This document shows, one piece after another, positions 9,310 through 19,697 of a stretch of 64,000 bases of DNA (position 1 is its first letter; each line of letters begins with the position of its first letter). The position numbers and the translations under genes are program-made. The stretch spans positions 62,001 to 126,000 of the forward strand of contig NZ_CABPSQ010000008.1 of NCBI RefSeq assembly GCF_902459775.1, read 5' to 3'. The notes below the pieces were generated by a model, which worked only from the letters and a program-made list of their open reading frames with translations, had not been told where the DNA came from and made no database searches. This DNA comes from Pandoraea captiosa. Lineage in GTDB: Bacteria; Pseudomonadota; Gammaproteobacteria; Burkholderiales; Burkholderiaceae.

Positions 9310-10056
9310 TCAGCAGTGATGCACGCCTGCGAGCTCGCGCAGCGCAATACCGTCGATGATCTTGACGTGGCGTTGACGGATTTCGATCATGCCGTTCTGC
9401 GCGAAACGCGAGAACAGGCGGCTGACCGTCTCCAGTTTGAGGCCCAGGAAGCTGCCGATTTCTTCGCGGCTCATGCGCAGCACGAATTCGTTGGCGGCGT
9501 ACCCGCGTGCGGCGAGACGTTCGGACAGATTCAGAAGGAACACGGCCAGACGTTCCTCGGCGCGCATGGTGCCGAGCGCGAGCAGTTGCTGGTGCTCGTT
9601 GCGGATTTCCTGGCTCATCAGGCGATGCAACTGGCGTTGCAGCGACGGCACCTGACGCGACAACGTTTCCAGTTCGTTGAAGCGGGCAATACACAATTCG
9701 CTGTCTTCGAGCGCGATGGCGGTGCTCGGGTGATGGCTGTCGGCCACGGCGTCCAGGCCGATCAGCTCGCCCTGGAGGTGGAAACCGACGACCTGCTCGC
9801 GGCCGTCGGGAGCCGTGACGCAGCTCTTGAGCGACCCGAAGCGAATGCCGTAGACGGCGTTCAGGTCATCGTTGGCGTGATACAGCACCTCGCCCTTCTT
9901 GAGGCGACGGCGCTCGCTCACAAGCGCGTCCAGTCGTTCCAGCTCCGGCTCAGGGATGCCGACGGGCAGGCAGAACTGCCCCAGTGAGCAGGTGGAACAA
10001 CGAGGCTGGGCAACCGGAATGGGGTTGCCGGGAATGCGACCGATCTCTGTGGTCAT
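9310..10056 (-). CDS. fnr: Fnr-type oxygen-sensing Crp/Fnr regulator
   Basis: 248-residue global anaerobic regulator. The N-terminal cluster has cysteines at 20, 23 and 29 (CSTCSLGQFC) and a fourth at 122 (SELC), the same positions as the [4Fe-4S] ligands of E. coli Fnr. A cyclic-nucleotide-fold domain spans about residues 30-150. The C-terminal helix-turn-helix carries ETVSRLFSRF, and the E--SR recognition residues predict binding to TTGAT-N4-ATCAA sites. AGGGG precedes the ATG at a suitable distance. I did not find an Fnr box immediately upstream. It is divergent from scpB across 333 bases. Confidence 0.95.
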   Translation of the reverse strand: MTTEIGRIPGNPIPVAQPRCSTCSLGQFCLPVGIPEPELERLDALVSERRRLKKGEVLYHANDDLNAVYGIRFGSLKSCVTAPDGREQVVGFHLQGELIGLDAVADSHHPSTAIALEDSELCIARFNELETLSRQVPSLQRQLHRLMSQEIRNEHQQLLALGTMRAEERLAVFLLNLSERLAARGYAANEFVLRMSREEIGSFLGLKLETVSRLFSRFAQNGMIEIRQRHVKIIDGIALRELAGVHHC

Positions 10057-10389
10057 GGAGGCCCCTGAAGTTATTTTGAGAGTTTACCATGAGGCGTCGA
10101 CCCGCCGTTTCGACGTGCGGACCGTCAGGGTTTCGACGACGCTTTACGGGCGTCGGTGTTTCAGTAATAATTGCGCACATACCGGACGTCCGTCTCGCCG
10201 CACAATCGGCCTGGGCGTTTTCCCGGAAGGTCGTTCGAAGCATTCTGGTCGCGCCGCCGTCACTACGACCGAACACAATAGGGCGCGCGCTTATGCGAAG
10301 CGGTTGTTATCTGCGATCGTTTCTCGTGTTCCAAGCATCCATTTATTCCTGATACCGGGTTGCCAAGCCCCCGGTCTGCTTAGTCGCAC
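10057..10389. other. Intergenic region between fnr and scpB
   Basis: This 333-base divergent region holds no convincing gene. It should contain both promoters. On the minus strand a TAAACT hexamer close to fnr could be a -10 box. I cannot support a specific promoter for scpB, and no strong hairpin stands out. Confidence 0.5.
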
Positions 10390-11733
10390 ATGAATACCCA
10401 AGAGGCGAAACTCGTCCTCGAGACCGCGTTGATTTGCGCGCAGGAGCCGCTCAAGGTCGGCGATCTGCGCAAGCTCTTCAATGACGCCGTGTCTGGCGAC
10501 ACGGTGCGCGCGCTGCTCGAGGAAATCCGCGTGCAATGGGATGGCCGAGGTGTGGAATTGGTGGCGTTGGCCACCGGCTGGCGTTTCCAGAGCCGTCCGC
10601 GCATGCGTGAATACCTTGACCGCCTGAATCCGGAGAAGCCGCCGAAGTATTCGCGCGCGGTGATGGAGACGCTGGCGATCATTGCGTATCGTCAGCCGGT
10701 CACCCGTGGCGACATCGAAGAGATTCGCGGCGTCACTGTGAATACGCAGATCATCAAGCAGCTCGAAGACCGGGGCTGGATCGAGGTGATTGGTCATCGT
10801 GACGTGCCGGGACGCCCTGGCCTGTACGCCACGACCAAGGACTTCCTCGACGACTTGGGCTTGCGTGCACTCGACGCGCTGCCGCCGCTCGAAGATCCGG
10901 CCGCCCAGGCGCAGATCGATTTGCTGGCGCAGCAGAACATCGAATTCGGCGAGCGTGCCGAGGGCGAGGCAGGCGAGGAGGCGGCGTCGGATGACGCGCC
11001 GGTCGCCGATGCCGAAGCGCTTGCCCTGCTGGCGCAAACGCGCGCCGACGACTTGCCGCTCGCGCAAGGATTGCCGGAAGACCAGCGCGTGCCGCTGTCG
11101 GGCAGTGAGACGGTGACCGAAGAGGTGTTGCTCGACGCTGTCATGGCCGAGGGTGAGGTCTCTACGGACGGTGCCGCGACGGCGGGGGCTGTTGAGGGTG
11201 AGCCTGCTGAGGTTGAGGCTGCTGCTGCGGCGGAAATGGCGGACGATGCGTCCGTCGATATTTCACCGAAAGCGGTCGATGCGGCGGAACTCGTCGACAC
11301 CGGATACGTCAGTGAGCAGGACGACGCACCGCGCGGTCCGGCTTCCGATGTCGCGGGAGACGTGGGTGGCGCGGAAGACGTAGTGCCGGGCGATGGACAA
11401 GCCGACGTGTCGATGGCGGTCGATGGGCGCGTACCGGATGGCGTCGAGCAACCGGACGACGAGGAATTTTCCGAAGTGTCGGGGTCTGAGGTGCCTGTCG
11501 GCGAGGATTCGCCGCAAGATGTGTCTGATTCGGTGCCGGATGTTGGGCGCGATACCGGAGTAGAAGAGGATGCGACGCACGCGGCAGATCCCGCAGCGTC
11601 GCTCACGCAAGAGGTTTCCCCGCGCGCTGTCGACCCGGCAGCGAACGAAGCCGCCGCCGGGCATCCCGTGCCCGGTGCGTCGGACGACGACGAGAACGAC
11701 GGGGACGACAAGAGTCTCGTCACCGGTACCTGA
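10390..11733 (+). CDS. scpB: Segregation and condensation protein B with long acidic tail
   Basis: ScpB is a subunit of the SMC-ScpAB condensin complex that compacts and segregates the chromosome. Residues 1 to about 188 contain the two winged-helix domains; the diagnostic stretch [19 protein letters not shown] lies near residue 100 and [17 protein letters not shown] near 145. The remaining 260 residues, more than half the protein, are Asp/Glu/Ala/Val-rich with no recognisable domain and are probably disordered. Typical ScpB is around 200 residues, so this tail more than doubles it. The partner scpA is not in the window. rluB follows after 162 bases on the same strand, a common pairing. Confidence 0.93.
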   Translation: MNTQEAKLVLETALICAQEPLKVGDLRKLFNDAVSGDTVRALLEEIRVQWDGRGVELVALATGWRFQSRPRMREYLDRLNPEKPPKYSRAVMETLAIIAYRQPVTRGDIEEIRGVTVNTQIIKQLEDRGWIEVIGHRDVPGRPGLYATTKDFLDDLGLRALDALPPLEDPAAQAQIDLLAQQNIEFGERAEGEAGEEAASDDAPVADAEALALLAQTRADDLPLAQGLPEDQRVPLSGSETVTEEVLLDAVMAEGEVSTDGAATAGAVEGEPAEVEAAAAAEMADDASVDISPKAVDAAELVDTGYVSEQDDAPRGPASDVAGDVGGAEDVVPGDGQADVSMAVDGRVPDGVEQPDDEEFSEVSGSEVPVGEDSPQDVSDSVPDVGRDTGVEEDATHAADPAASLTQEVSPRAVDPAANEAAAGHPVPGASDDDENDGDDKSLVTGT

Positions 11734-11895
11734 GGCGTCGGCGCAGTGCGCCGCGCGTATTCACAAGGCCGTTAGCGATAAGAACGAAGTCGCGGCAAGC
11801 GTTTGCCGCGCATTCATGGTGCGAACACGGATCAGGGCAGCGAATTCAGCGAATTACGCCTGCCCGCCAGAATCCCGTTTTCCAATGAGGTTGTG

Positions 11896-13692
11896 TTGAA
11901 ACAAAACGAAGAATCCCAGGACCTGCACGCACGCGATGCCGGTGCCGAAGCACGTTCGCCGGAAGGTGAAGGCGGCGATGAAAAGGCCTCGCGCCGTGGT
12001 TTGCGCCGCGGTCCGCGTAGTCTGATCGCCCGCCGCCGCGCGGCCCAGCAGGCCAAGCGCGAAGGCGACGACAATGGCGAATCCGCTGCGGCGGACACGA
12101 CGCAAGCTGCGCCGGCCGGCGACGCTGCCCAGGGCCAGTCGTCAAGTGGCGACGGTGCGCCCGGTGCGGCTCAGGGGCGTGGTCGCAACGGCCCGCGCAA
12201 GCCGCGTGGCGCCAAGCGTGACGATGCGCAGCAGGCGTCGCAGGCCGGTGAGGGTGCCAAAGGCACGGCGCCGGGCGGGCGTGGTCCGCGAGGTGGTCAA
12301 GGTGCTCAAGGTGGACAGAATGCCCAGGGCGGTGCGGGCAAGGCGCAGGGTCGAGGCCGGAAGGCCCCGGCGGGCGCAGCGCGCGGCAAGGGTGGCGCAG
12401 GCAACCCGAACCATGGCGGTGACGGCGACTTGTTCGCCTTCGTGACGTCCGGCGGTTTCGACGGTGACGACGCCGAAGGTGACAATGCTGCGGCCAAGCG
12501 CGGCCGCCGTCCGGCGGATCGACGCGTGCTGTCGCCCGACGACGAGGCGCCGAAGCTGCACAAAGTCCTGGCCGAAGCCGGGATGGGGTCGCGCCGCGAG
12601 ATGGAGGAACTGATTCTCGCCGGTCGCGTGTCGGTGAACTCCGAGCCTGCTCACATTGGACAGCGCATCCTGCCGACCGATCAGGTCCGCATCAATGGCA
12701 AGCTCGTCAAGCGCCGCATCAGCAGCAAGCCGCCGCGCGTGCTGCTTTATCACAAGCCGGCCGGTGAGATCGTCAGCCATTCGGACCCGGAAGGCCGGAC
12801 GTCGGTGTTCGACCGTCTGCCGCCGATGAAGACCGCCAAGTGGCTGGCCGTCGGTCGTCTCGATTTCAATACGGAAGGTTTGCTGATTCTGACGACGTCG
12901 GGCGATCTGGCGAACCGTTTCATGCACCCGCGCTACGAAATCGAACGCGAGTACGCCGTTCGCACGGTCGGACAGTTGAGCGAGGCGTCGCGTCAGCAAC
13001 TCCTGCACGGCATCAAGCTCGAGGACGGTGAAGCCAACTTCCTGCGCCTGAAGGACGGGGGCGGCGAAGGCTCGAATCACTGGTATCACGTGGCGTTGGC
13101 CGAAGGGCGCAACCGCGAAGTGCGTCGTATGTTCGATGCAGCGGGGTTGATGGTGAGTCGCCTGATCCGTACCCGTTATGGCCCGCTGACGCTGCCGCGC
13201 GGCCTCAAGCGTGGTCGTTACGAAGAAATGGACGAAGCGCAAGTTCGGTCGCTGTTCGCTGCGGTGGGCATGAAGATGCCGGGCGCGTCGTCGGATGAGA
13301 AGGGTGCCCGCAACGGTGGTCGCGGTGGCAAGGCGGGCGCAGCCAAGGAGCCGCGCCGTCAGCCGGATCCGATGCAGACGGCGCTGGGCGTGTTTGCACG
13401 TGAGCCGGGACAGTCGCGTCGTCCCCGCGCCAATCCGCTGACCGCGTTTGTCGGACCGAGCGGTGGCTATCCGGGCCACACGCCTGCGCCGCGCGGTGAG
13501 GGTCGCCGCTTCGGTGGTGGAAATTCGGCGGGCGGCGGTTTCGGTGGTCAGTCGCGTGGTGGCAATGGCGGCGGCGGTGGCAATGCCAACGGTAACCGCA
13601 GTCGCGGTGGCAACCGGGCCGGTGGCGGTAACAGCGGCGGCGGTGGCAATTACGGCAACCGTGGTAACCGCGGCGGCAACCGATCGCGCTAA
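11896..13692 (+). CDS. rluB: 23S rRNA pseudouridine synthase (RluB/RsuA family)
   Basis: RsuA/RluB-type pseudouridine synthase, expected to modify 23S rRNA near position 2605. The first 200 residues are Gly/Ala/Lys/Arg-rich. An S4 RNA-binding domain follows ([20 protein letters not shown]), then the catalytic domain with [14 protein letters not shown] containing the catalytic Asp and the [11 protein letters not shown] motif. The last 130 residues are Gly/Asn/Arg-rich with RGG-like repeats. I chose a TTG start at 11896 because ATGAGG lies five bases upstream. GTG at 11893 and an in-frame start at 11803 are alternatives; the latter adds 31 residues unlike the family. Confidence 0.9.
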   Translation: MKQNEESQDLHARDAGAEARSPEGEGGDEKASRRGLRRGPRSLIARRRAAQQAKREGDDNGESAAADTTQAAPAGDAAQGQSSSGDGAPGAAQGRGRNGPRKPRGAKRDDAQQASQAGEGAKGTAPGGRGPRGGQGAQGGQNAQGGAGKAQGRGRKAPAGAARGKGGAGNPNHGGDGDLFAFVTSGGFDGDDAEGDNAAAKRGRRPADRRVLSPDDEAPKLHKVLAEAGMGSRREMEELILAGRVSVNSEPAHIGQRILPTDQVRINGKLVKRRISSKPPRVLLYHKPAGEIVSHSDPEGRTSVFDRLPPMKTAKWLAVGRLDFNTEGLLILTTSGDLANRFMHPRYEIEREYAVRTVGQLSEASRQQLLHGIKLEDGEANFLRLKDGGGEGSNHWYHVALAEGRNREVRRMFDAAGLMVSRLIRTRYGPLTLPRGLKRGRYEEMDEAQVRSLFAAVGMKMPGASSDEKGARNGGRGGKAGAAKEPRRQPDPMQTALGVFAREPGQSRRPRANPLTAFVGPSGGYPGHTPAPRGEGRRFGGGNSAGGGFGGQSRGGNGGGGGNANGNRSRGGNRAGGGNSGGGGNYGNRGNRGGNRSR

Positions 13693-13766
13693 GTTTTCCG
13701 ATCCGATGGTGCGTTGCGGCAATGTATCAACGGCGCCCGTCCGGCAGGCTTTTCGGGCGCCAAGCG

Positions 13767-13793
13767 TTGCAAATCGGGTCAAAACCATATAAA
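13767..13793 (+). promoter_or_regulatory. Candidate promoter of the rimP-nusA-infB operon
   Basis: TTGCAA at 13767-13772 and TATAAA at 13788-13793 with a 15-base spacer; GCGTTG at 13765-13770 would give 17. Transcription would begin near 13800 and give a 261-base leader before rimP. An 8-bp hairpin at 13732-13739/13754-13761 just upstream may end rluB transcription. Confidence 0.5.
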
Positions 13794-13799
13794 ATCAAC

Positions 13800-13893
13800 G
13801 AATAAGCTGGTTTGCGTGTCGGGCGTTCTGCTGCGGCACGCACCTCATGCGCAATGAGGCTGTAAGAAATGGGCGTTTCGCCCATTTTTTTTT
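13800..13893 (+). ncRNA. Candidate attenuator leader RNA upstream of rimP
   Basis: Between the candidate promoter and rimP, the transcript would contain hairpin P1 (CCTCAT 13843-13848 with ATGAGG 13854-13859) and then a perfect intrinsic terminator ending near 13893. The 5' arm of the terminator (GGGCGTT at 13871-13877) is duplicated at 13821-13827, so the earlier copy could pair with the 3' arm CGCCC and act as an antiterminator. Leader attenuators upstream of rimP are known in some proteobacteria; calling this one is inference. A free small RNA of about 94 nt is an alternative. Confidence 0.5.
13867..13893 (+). terminator. Intrinsic terminator in the rimP leader
   Basis: Perfect 9-bp stem (13867-13875 with 13879-13887), three-base loop, and a continuous T run through 13893. 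It lies about 167 bases before the rimP start and well after the end of rluB, which suggests attenuation rather than simple end-of-gene termination. Confidence 0.85.
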
Positions 13894-14060
13894 GCCGCGA
13901 GCGTTTAACGCGGCCGATGCCGCCGCGTCGGGGAGTGGGTGTGTCGACTCTGATACACCGGCCCGGACGGTCGAGGCAGGTATCGTGCGACGTCCCATGC
14001 GGGGCGCGCAGACATGTCGGGCGCTGCTGATGCGCGCGAGTTTTTCTAGGGTGAGCAAAG

Positions 14061-14519
14061 TTGCAATTGCCAGAACTGATCGAGACCACGGTCGAAGGCC
14101 TGGGTTACGAGCTGGTCGATCTTGAGCGCGCGGGCGGCGGACTGCTGCGCGTGTATATCGACAAGCCGGAAGGCATCACGATCGATGACTGCGAGACGGT
14201 GAGCCGTCAGCTCTCGCATGTCCTGATGGTCGAGAACGTCAATTACGACCGACTTGAAGTGTCGTCGCCGGGGCTGGATCGTCCGCTGCGCAAGCTGCGT
14301 GACTTCGAGCGTTTCGCCGGTGTCGAAGTGAGTCTCACGTTGCGTGTGCCGCTCGAAGGCCGCAAGCAGTTCCGCGGCATTTTGCAGGCACCGCAAGGCG
14401 AAAACTTGAGCCTTGAGTTCGAAGGCAAGGGCGGCCCGGCGCTGCTCGAATTCACCCTCGCGGATATTGACCGTGCGCGCCTTGTGCCGCAGATTGATTT
14501 TAGGAGTCGCAAACGATGA
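14061..14519 (+). CDS. rimP: Ribosome maturation factor RimP
   Basis: 152-residue factor for 30S subunit assembly. Family hallmarks are [10 protein letters not shown] at the N-terminus, [22 protein letters not shown] and the strongly conserved [12 protein letters not shown] near residue 66. It uses a TTG start: an in-frame stop lies three codons upstream, and the resulting [11 protein letters not shown] matches the usual start of Burkholderiaceae RimP from memory. Its stop overlaps the nusA start (ATGA), indicating translational coupling. Confidence 0.97.
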   Translation: MQLPELIETTVEGLGYELVDLERAGGGLLRVYIDKPEGITIDDCETVSRQLSHVLMVENVNYDRLEVSSPGLDRPLRKLRDFERFAGVEVSLTLRVPLEGRKQFRGILQAPQGENLSLEFEGKGGPALLEFTLADIDRARLVPQIDFRSRKR

Positions 14520-15991
14520 GTCGCGAAGTATTGCTGTTGGTCGATGCGCTCGCGCGCGAAAAGAACGTCGACAAGGATGTCGTGTTCGGCGCGCTTGAAG
14601 CAGCATTGGCTTCGGCCACGAAGAAGCGCTACACCGAAGACGTCGACATTCGCGTGCACATCGACCGTGAGTCGGGCGAGCACGAGAGCTTCCGTCGCTG
14701 GCTGGTAGTGCCGGACGAAGCGGGTCTGCAGGAGCCGGACAAGCAGATCCTGTCGTTCGAAGCCAAGGAAGACAATCCGTCCATCGAAATCGGCGAGTTC
14801 GTCGAAGAGCCGGTCGAGTCTGTCGAGTTCGGCCGCATTGGCGCACAAGCCGCCAAACAGGTGATCTTGCAGCGCATTCGCGATGCCGAGCGTGAGCAGA
14901 TCCTGTCGGACTTCCTCGAGCGCGGTGAGAAGATCATGACCGGCACGGTCAAGCGTCTCGACAAGGGCAACCTGATCGTCGAGTCGGGACGTGTCGAAGC
15001 GCTGCTGCGCCGCGATCAGCTCATCCCGAAGGAAAACCTTCGTATCGGCGACCGCGTTCGTGCGTACATCGTGAAGGTCGACCGCACGGCCCGCGGCCCG
15101 CAGATCGAACTCTCGCGCACGGCGCCGGAATTCCTGATCGAACTGTTCGGCATGGAAGTGCCGGAAATCGAGCAGGGCCTGCTCGAGATCAAGTCGGCTG
15201 CCCGCGACCCTGGCGTGCGCGCCAAGATCGCCGTGGTGGCATACGACAAGCGTATCGATCCGATCGGTACTTGCGTGGGCATTCGCGGCACGCGTGTGCA
15301 GGCGGTGCGTAACGAACTTGGCGGTGAAAACGTCGATATCGTGTTGTGGTCGGAAGACCCTGCGCAGTTCGTGATCGGTGCGTTGGCGCCGGCGGCAGTG
15401 CAGTCGATCGTCGTGGACGAAGAGAAGCACAGCATGGACGTCGTCGTCGACGAGAACGAACTGGCCGTGGCGATCGGTCGCAGCGGTCAGAACGTGCGAC
15501 TCGCGTCGGAGCTCACTGGCTGGCAAATCAACATCATGACGCCGGACGAATCGGCCGAGAAGCAGAACGAGGAGCGCGGCACGCTGCGCACGTTGTTCAT
15601 GCAGCGTCTCGATGTGGATGAAGAAGTGGCGGACATTCTGATCGAGGAAGGTTTCTCGAGCCTGGAAGAAATCGCTTACGTGCCTTTGAACGAAATGCTC
15701 GAGATCGAAGCGTTCGACGAGGACACGGTGCACGAGCTGCGCAATCGTGCGCGCGACGCACTGCTCACGCAGGCGATTGCTACCGAGGAGAAGGTCGAGG
15801 GTGTTGCGCTCGATCTCAAGAGCCTCGACGGCATGACGCCCGAGTTGCTGGCCAAGCTGGCCGAGCATGAAATTCAGACGCGCGATGATCTGGCCGAACT
15901 GGCTGTCGACGAATTGACCGAGATGACCGGTGTCGACGAAGAAGCCGCCAAGGCCCTGATCATGAAAGCGCGAGAGCACTGGTTCCAATGA
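14516..15991 (+). CDS. nusA: Transcription termination/antitermination protein NusA
   Basis: 491-residue RNA polymerase-binding factor that controls pausing, termination and antitermination. Domains in order are the NusA N-terminal domain (about 1-125), S1 domain (about 135-200, [17 protein letters not shown]), KH1 and KH2 ([18 protein letters not shown] near 250 and [15 protein letters not shown] near 320), and two C-terminal acidic helix-hairpin-helix repeats ([29 protein letters not shown]). It is coupled to rimP. If the upstream leader attenuates, NusA could regulate its own operon. Confidence 0.98.
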   Translation: MSREVLLLVDALAREKNVDKDVVFGALEAALASATKKRYTEDVDIRVHIDRESGEHESFRRWLVVPDEAGLQEPDKQILSFEAKEDNPSIEIGEFVEEPVESVEFGRIGAQAAKQVILQRIRDAEREQILSDFLERGEKIMTGTVKRLDKGNLIVESGRVEALLRRDQLIPKENLRIGDRVRAYIVKVDRTARGPQIELSRTAPEFLIELFGMEVPEIEQGLLEIKSAARDPGVRAKIAVVAYDKRIDPIGTCVGIRGTRVQAVRNELGGENVDIVLWSEDPAQFVIGALAPAAVQSIVVDEEKHSMDVVVDENELAVAIGRSGQNVRLASELTGWQINIMTPDESAEKQNEERGTLRTLFMQRLDVDEEVADILIEEGFSSLEEIAYVPLNEMLEIEAFDEDTVHELRNRARDALLTQAIATEEKVEGVALDLKSLDGMTPELLAKLAEHEIQTRDDLAELAVDELTEMTGVDEEAAKALIMKAREHWFQ

Positions 15992-16071
15992 TGACCTGCC
16001 CCGGCATGCATATGGAACAGTGAACTTTGAAGTTAACCGCAAGGCGCCTGGCCTTGCTTGAAGAGGTTTGA

Positions 16072-19026
16072 ATGGCGAGCATCAACGTAGCCCAATTTGC
16101 TGAAGAACTGAAAATGCCGGCCGGCGTGTTGCTGGAGCAACTCAAAGCCGCCGGTGTGGACAAACTCAGCGCCGACGATTCGGTGACGGAAGCCGACAAG
16201 GCCCGTCTGCTGGAGCACCTGCGCCGATCGCACGGCGCTGGCGACGGCGACAAAAAGAAGATTACTCTGACGCGTCGCCAGACCTCGGAAATCAAGCAGG
16301 CCGACGCGACCGGTAAGGCGCGGACGATTCAGGTCGAAGTGCGCAAGAAGCGCACCTTCGTCAAGCGCGACGATGTGGTCGAAGGTGCGGACAACGCGGC
16401 TGCCGCTGCGGAAGACGAAGCCCTGCGTCTGCGCGAGGAAGACGCCCGCCGCGAAGCGGAGCGTCTGGCTGCCGAAGCGGCGGAACTCAAGCGTCGCCAG
16501 GAACAACTGGAGCGTGAAGAGGCCGAGCGTCGCGAGCGCGAAGAGAAGGAAGCTGCCGAGCGCCGCGTGCGTGAGGAAGCGGAGCGCGCTGCTGCCGCTG
16601 CCAAGGCGGCCGAAGAGCAGAAGGCCAAGGCCGAAGCCAAGGCGGATGCCGAAGCCGAAAAGCAGGCACAGGCCGACGCCGAGAAGACGGCCAAGATCGA
16701 AGCCGAAAAGGCTGCGCAAGCCGAAAAGGCCGCCGCGGCCAAGGCTGACGCCGAACGCGAGCAGGCTCGCAAGGCCAGCGAAGAAGCCCGCCTGGCGGCC
16801 GAAAAGGCCAGCGCAGCGGCTGACAAGGCGCGCGCCGAAGAAGAAGCCATTCGCAAGCGCCGTGCTGCAGCCGAAGCTGAAGCCCGCGCCATTCGCGAAA
16901 TGATGAATGCACCGCGTCGCGTGCTGAAGGCACCGGAGCCGGCACCTGCTGCCGCGCCGGCCAAGCCGGAAGCGGCGAAGGGTACGCTGCACAAGCCGAC
17001 CAAGCCGGAAGGTGCCGCTGCCAAGCCGGCGGACAAGAAGCCGGCAGGCACGACGGCAACGACCACGGCCGGTGCCGCGGACAAGAAGGACAAGAAGCCG
17101 GGCGCCTGGCAGAAGGACGCCGACAACCGCAATAAGCGTGGCGGCATGAAGACGCGCGGCGACACGAGCGGTGGTTCGGATGGCTGGCGCGGCGGTGGCC
17201 GTGGCGGCCGTCGTGGTGACCGTCATGCGCAGGACGACCGTCAGGCGTTCCAGGCGCCGACCGAGCCGGTCGTGCGTGACGTGCACGTGCCGGAGACGAT
17301 CAGCGTTGCCGATCTGGCGCACAAGATGTCGGTCAAGGCCGCAGAAGTCATCAAGCTGATGATGAAGATGGGCCAGATGGTGACCATCAACCAGGTGCTG
17401 GATCAGGAAACGGCGATGATCGTGGTCGAGGAACTCGGCCACCGCGCGATCGCAGCGAAGCTGGACGATCCGGAAACGCTGCTGGACCTCGGCAACGACG
17501 TGACGGAAGTCGAAGCGCTGCCGCGTCCGCCGGTCGTGACCGTGATGGGTCACGTCGACCACGGCAAGACCTCGTTGCTGGACTACATCCGTCGCGCCAA
17601 GGTGGCGTCGGGCGAAGCCGGCGGTATTACGCAGCACATCGGCGCGTATCACGTCGACACACCGCGCGGCACGGTGACGTTCCTCGACACGCCGGGTCAC
17701 GAGGCCTTTACGGCCATGCGTGCTCGCGGTGCGCAGGCAACGGACATCGTGATTCTCGTGGTCGCGGCGGACGACGGCGTGATGCCGCAAACGAAGGAAG
17801 CGATTGCCCACGCGAAGTCGGCCGGTGTGCCGATCGTGGTGGCGATCAACAAGATCGACAAGCCGGAAGCGAATCCGGACCGCGTGAAGCAGGAACTCGT
17901 GGCCGAAGGCGTGGTGCCGGAAGAGTACGGTGGCGATTCGCCGTTCGTGCCGGTGTCGGCGAAGACGGGTACGGGCATCGACGATCTGCTCGAAAACGTG
18001 CTGCTGCAAGCCGAAGTGCTGGAACTCAAGGCACCGGTGGACGCGCCGGCCAAGGGTATCGTGATCGAAGCGAAGCTGGACAAGGGTAAAGGTCCGGTCG
18101 CAACGATCCTGGTGCAGTCGGGCACGCTCAAGCGTGGCGACATGGTGCTCGCAGGTCAGGCATACGGCCGTGTACGCGCCATGCTGGACGAAACCGGCAA
18201 GAACACGAAGGACGCAGGTCCCTCGATCCCGGTGGAAATTCAGGGCCTGTCGGAAGTCCCGGGCGCTGGCGAAGAAGTGCTGGTGGTGCAGGACGAGCGC
18301 AAGGCACGTGAGATCGCGCTGTTCCGTCAGGGCAAGTTCCGCGACGTGAAGCTGGCCAAGCAACAGGCCGCCAAGCTCGAGAACATGTTCGAGCAGATGG
18401 CCGAAGGCGAAGTCAAGACGCTGCCCCTCATCATCAAGGCAGACGTTCAGGGTTCGCAGGAAGCGCTGGCCCAGTCGCTCAACAAGCTCTCGACGCCGGA
18501 AGTGCGTGTGCAGATCGTGCACGCTGCCGTCGGTGGTATCAGCGAAAGCGACGTCAACCTGGCAACGGCTTCGAAGGCGGTCATCATCGGCTTCAACACG
18601 CGCGCAGATGCATTGGCACGCAAGCTGGCCGAGTCGAACGGTATCGACATTCGTTACTACAACATCATCTATGACGCAGTGGATGAGGTGAAGGCGGCGA
18701 TGTCGGGCATGCTGGCGCCGGAGAAGAAGGAAGAGATTACGGGCCTGGTCGAAGTGCGTCAGACGTTCAAGGTGCCGAAGGTCGGTACGGTGGCCGGCTG
18801 TATGGTGCTCGACGGCTTTGTCAAGCGTTCGTCGCACGTGCGTGTGTTGCGCGACAACGTGGTCATCTTCACGGGCGAGCTCGATTCGCTCAAGCGCTTC
18901 AAGGATGACGTCAAGGAAGTCAAGTCAGGCTTCGAGTGCGGTCTGTCGGTGAAGAACTTCAACGACATTACGGAAGGCGACCAACTGGAAGCGTTTGAAA
19001 TCACGGAAGTTGCGCGCTCGCTGTAA
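16072..19026 (+). CDS. infB: Translation initiation factor IF-2
   Basis: 984-residue GTPase that places initiator tRNA on the 30S subunit and promotes subunit joining. The N-terminal IF2_N subdomain begins [16 protein letters not shown] long Ala/Glu/Lys/Arg helical region spans about residues 105-285, then a Pro/Ala/Lys linker and a second IF2_N-like segment ([14 protein letters not shown]). The G domain has GHVDHGKTS near 493, DTPGHEAFT and NKIDKP; domains II-IV follow. It lies 80 bases after nusA in the same operon. Confidence 0.98.
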   Translation: MASINVAQFAEELKMPAGVLLEQLKAAGVDKLSADDSVTEADKARLLEHLRRSHGAGDGDKKKITLTRRQTSEIKQADATGKARTIQVEVRKKRTFVKRDDVVEGADNAAAAAEDEALRLREEDARREAERLAAEAAELKRRQEQLEREEAERREREEKEAAERRVREEAERAAAAAKAAEEQKAKAEAKADAEAEKQAQADAEKTAKIEAEKAAQAEKAAAAKADAEREQARKASEEARLAAEKASAAADKARAEEEAIRKRRAAAEAEARAIREMMNAPRRVLKAPEPAPAAAPAKPEAAKGTLHKPTKPEGAAAKPADKKPAGTTATTTAGAADKKDKKPGAWQKDADNRNKRGGMKTRGDTSGGSDGWRGGGRGGRRGDRHAQDDRQAFQAPTEPVVRDVHVPETISVADLAHKMSVKAAEVIKLMMKMGQMVTINQVLDQETAMIVVEELGHRAIAAKLDDPETLLDLGNDVTEVEALPRPPVVTVMGHVDHGKTSLLDYIRRAKVASGEAGGITQHIGAYHVDTPRGTVTFLDTPGHEAFTAMRARGAQATDIVILVVAADDGVMPQTKEAIAHAKSAGVPIVVAINKIDKPEANPDRVKQELVAEGVVPEEYGGDSPFVPVSAKTGTGIDDLLENVLLQAEVLELKAPVDAPAKGIVIEAKLDKGKGPVATILVQSGTLKRGDMVLAGQAYGRVRAMLDETGKNTKDAGPSIPVEIQGLSEVPGAGEEVLVVQDERKAREIALFRQGKFRDVKLAKQQAAKLENMFEQMAEGEVKTLPLIIKADVQGSQEALAQSLNKLSTPEVRVQIVHAAVGGISESDVNLATASKAVIIGFNTRADALARKLAESNGIDIRYYNIIYDAVDEVKAAMSGMLAPEKKEEITGLVEVRQTFKVPKVGTVAGCMVLDGFVKRSSHVRVLRDNVVIFTGELDSLKRFKDDVKEVKSGFECGLSVKNFNDITEGDQLEAFEITEVARSL

Positions 19027-19049
19027 CGCGATTTGCACAACGGAAGTGG

Positions 19050-19089
19050 AATGGCCCACCAAGCCGGGGAACCGGCGGCGTGGGCCATT
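19050..19089 (+). other. Nested hairpin between infB and rbfA
   Basis: A perfect 10-bp outer stem (19050-19059 with 19080-19089) encloses a 5-bp inner stem (19063-19067 with 19072-19076) closed by GGAA. The only T run (19104-19109) starts about 14 bases later, just before the rbfA start, so it does not look like a normal terminator. It may protect or process the mRNA, or modulate rbfA translation. Confidence 0.6.
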
Positions 19090-19109
19090 GCTTTACTAGC
19101 GAGTTTTTT

Positions 19110-19571
19110 ATGGCAAAGAAACGAGGCGTTCCCGGTCGGAATCTTCGCATCAACGATCAGATCCAGCGCGATCTGTCGGAGTTGATTCAACGTGAAGTGA
19201 AGGACCCGCGTATTGGGCTGGTCACACTGCAAAGTGTGGAAGTGACGCCCGATTACGCGCATGCGAAGGTGTTTTACACCACGCTCACCGGCGATCCGAA
19301 GGCGACCGGCGAAGCGCTCAACGAAGCGGCCGGCTATCTGCGCAATCTGCTGTTCAAGCGGTTGCACATTCATACGGTACCGACGTTGCATTTCCACTTC
19401 GACCAGTCGGTTGAGCGCGCCATCGAGATGTCGCAGTTGATCGATCTGGCCAACGCGACGCGCGCGAAGGAAGACGCGGAAGCGGCAGACAACGGCGCTC
19501 GGGTCGATGAAGCCGACGAAGCTGACGAAGCCGACGACGATAGCGACAAGAAGGACAACGGCGGCAAATAA
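19110..19571 (+). CDS. rbfA: 30S ribosome-binding factor RbfA
   Basis: 153-residue KH-fold factor needed for late 30S maturation and 16S rRNA processing. Hallmarks are [44 protein letters not shown] and the C-terminal [15 protein letters not shown]. The last 40 residues are strongly acidic ([11 protein letters not shown]-type repeats). The start at 19110 gives MAKKRGVPG as in relatives, rather than 19080. The ribosome binding site is weak (GCGAG, then a T run). It lies in the operon after infB. Confidence 0.95.
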   Translation: MAKKRGVPGRNLRINDQIQRDLSELIQREVKDPRIGLVTLQSVEVTPDYAHAKVFYTTLTGDPKATGEALNEAAGYLRNLLFKRLHIHTVPTLHFHFDQSVERAIEMSQLIDLANATRAKEDAEAADNGARVDEADEADEADDDSDKKDNGGK

Positions 19572-19697
19572 GCCGTCGATCGACGACGCAGCCTGCCGGG
19601 CTGGCGCAAAGCGAACCCGGTGGCACTGCGATGCCTGCGCACGCATGACGCCTGCGATGGCTCACTCCCCTACGAATTTCTCAAGTACTTCCCGCAC

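Noticed and set aside
13816-13857. GTG-started 13-codon leader peptide before the rimP terminator
   Set aside because: No ribosome binding site and no codon run that would suit ribosome-mediated attenuation.
13800-13893. tRNA-like gene upstream of rimP
   Set aside because: No cloverleaf, T-loop or CCA-end pattern can be built; only two hairpins.
16033-18837. Minus-strand open frame of about 934 codons opposite infB
   Set aside because: Same shadow effect; infB is certain and the antisense product is low-complexity Arg/Leu/His.
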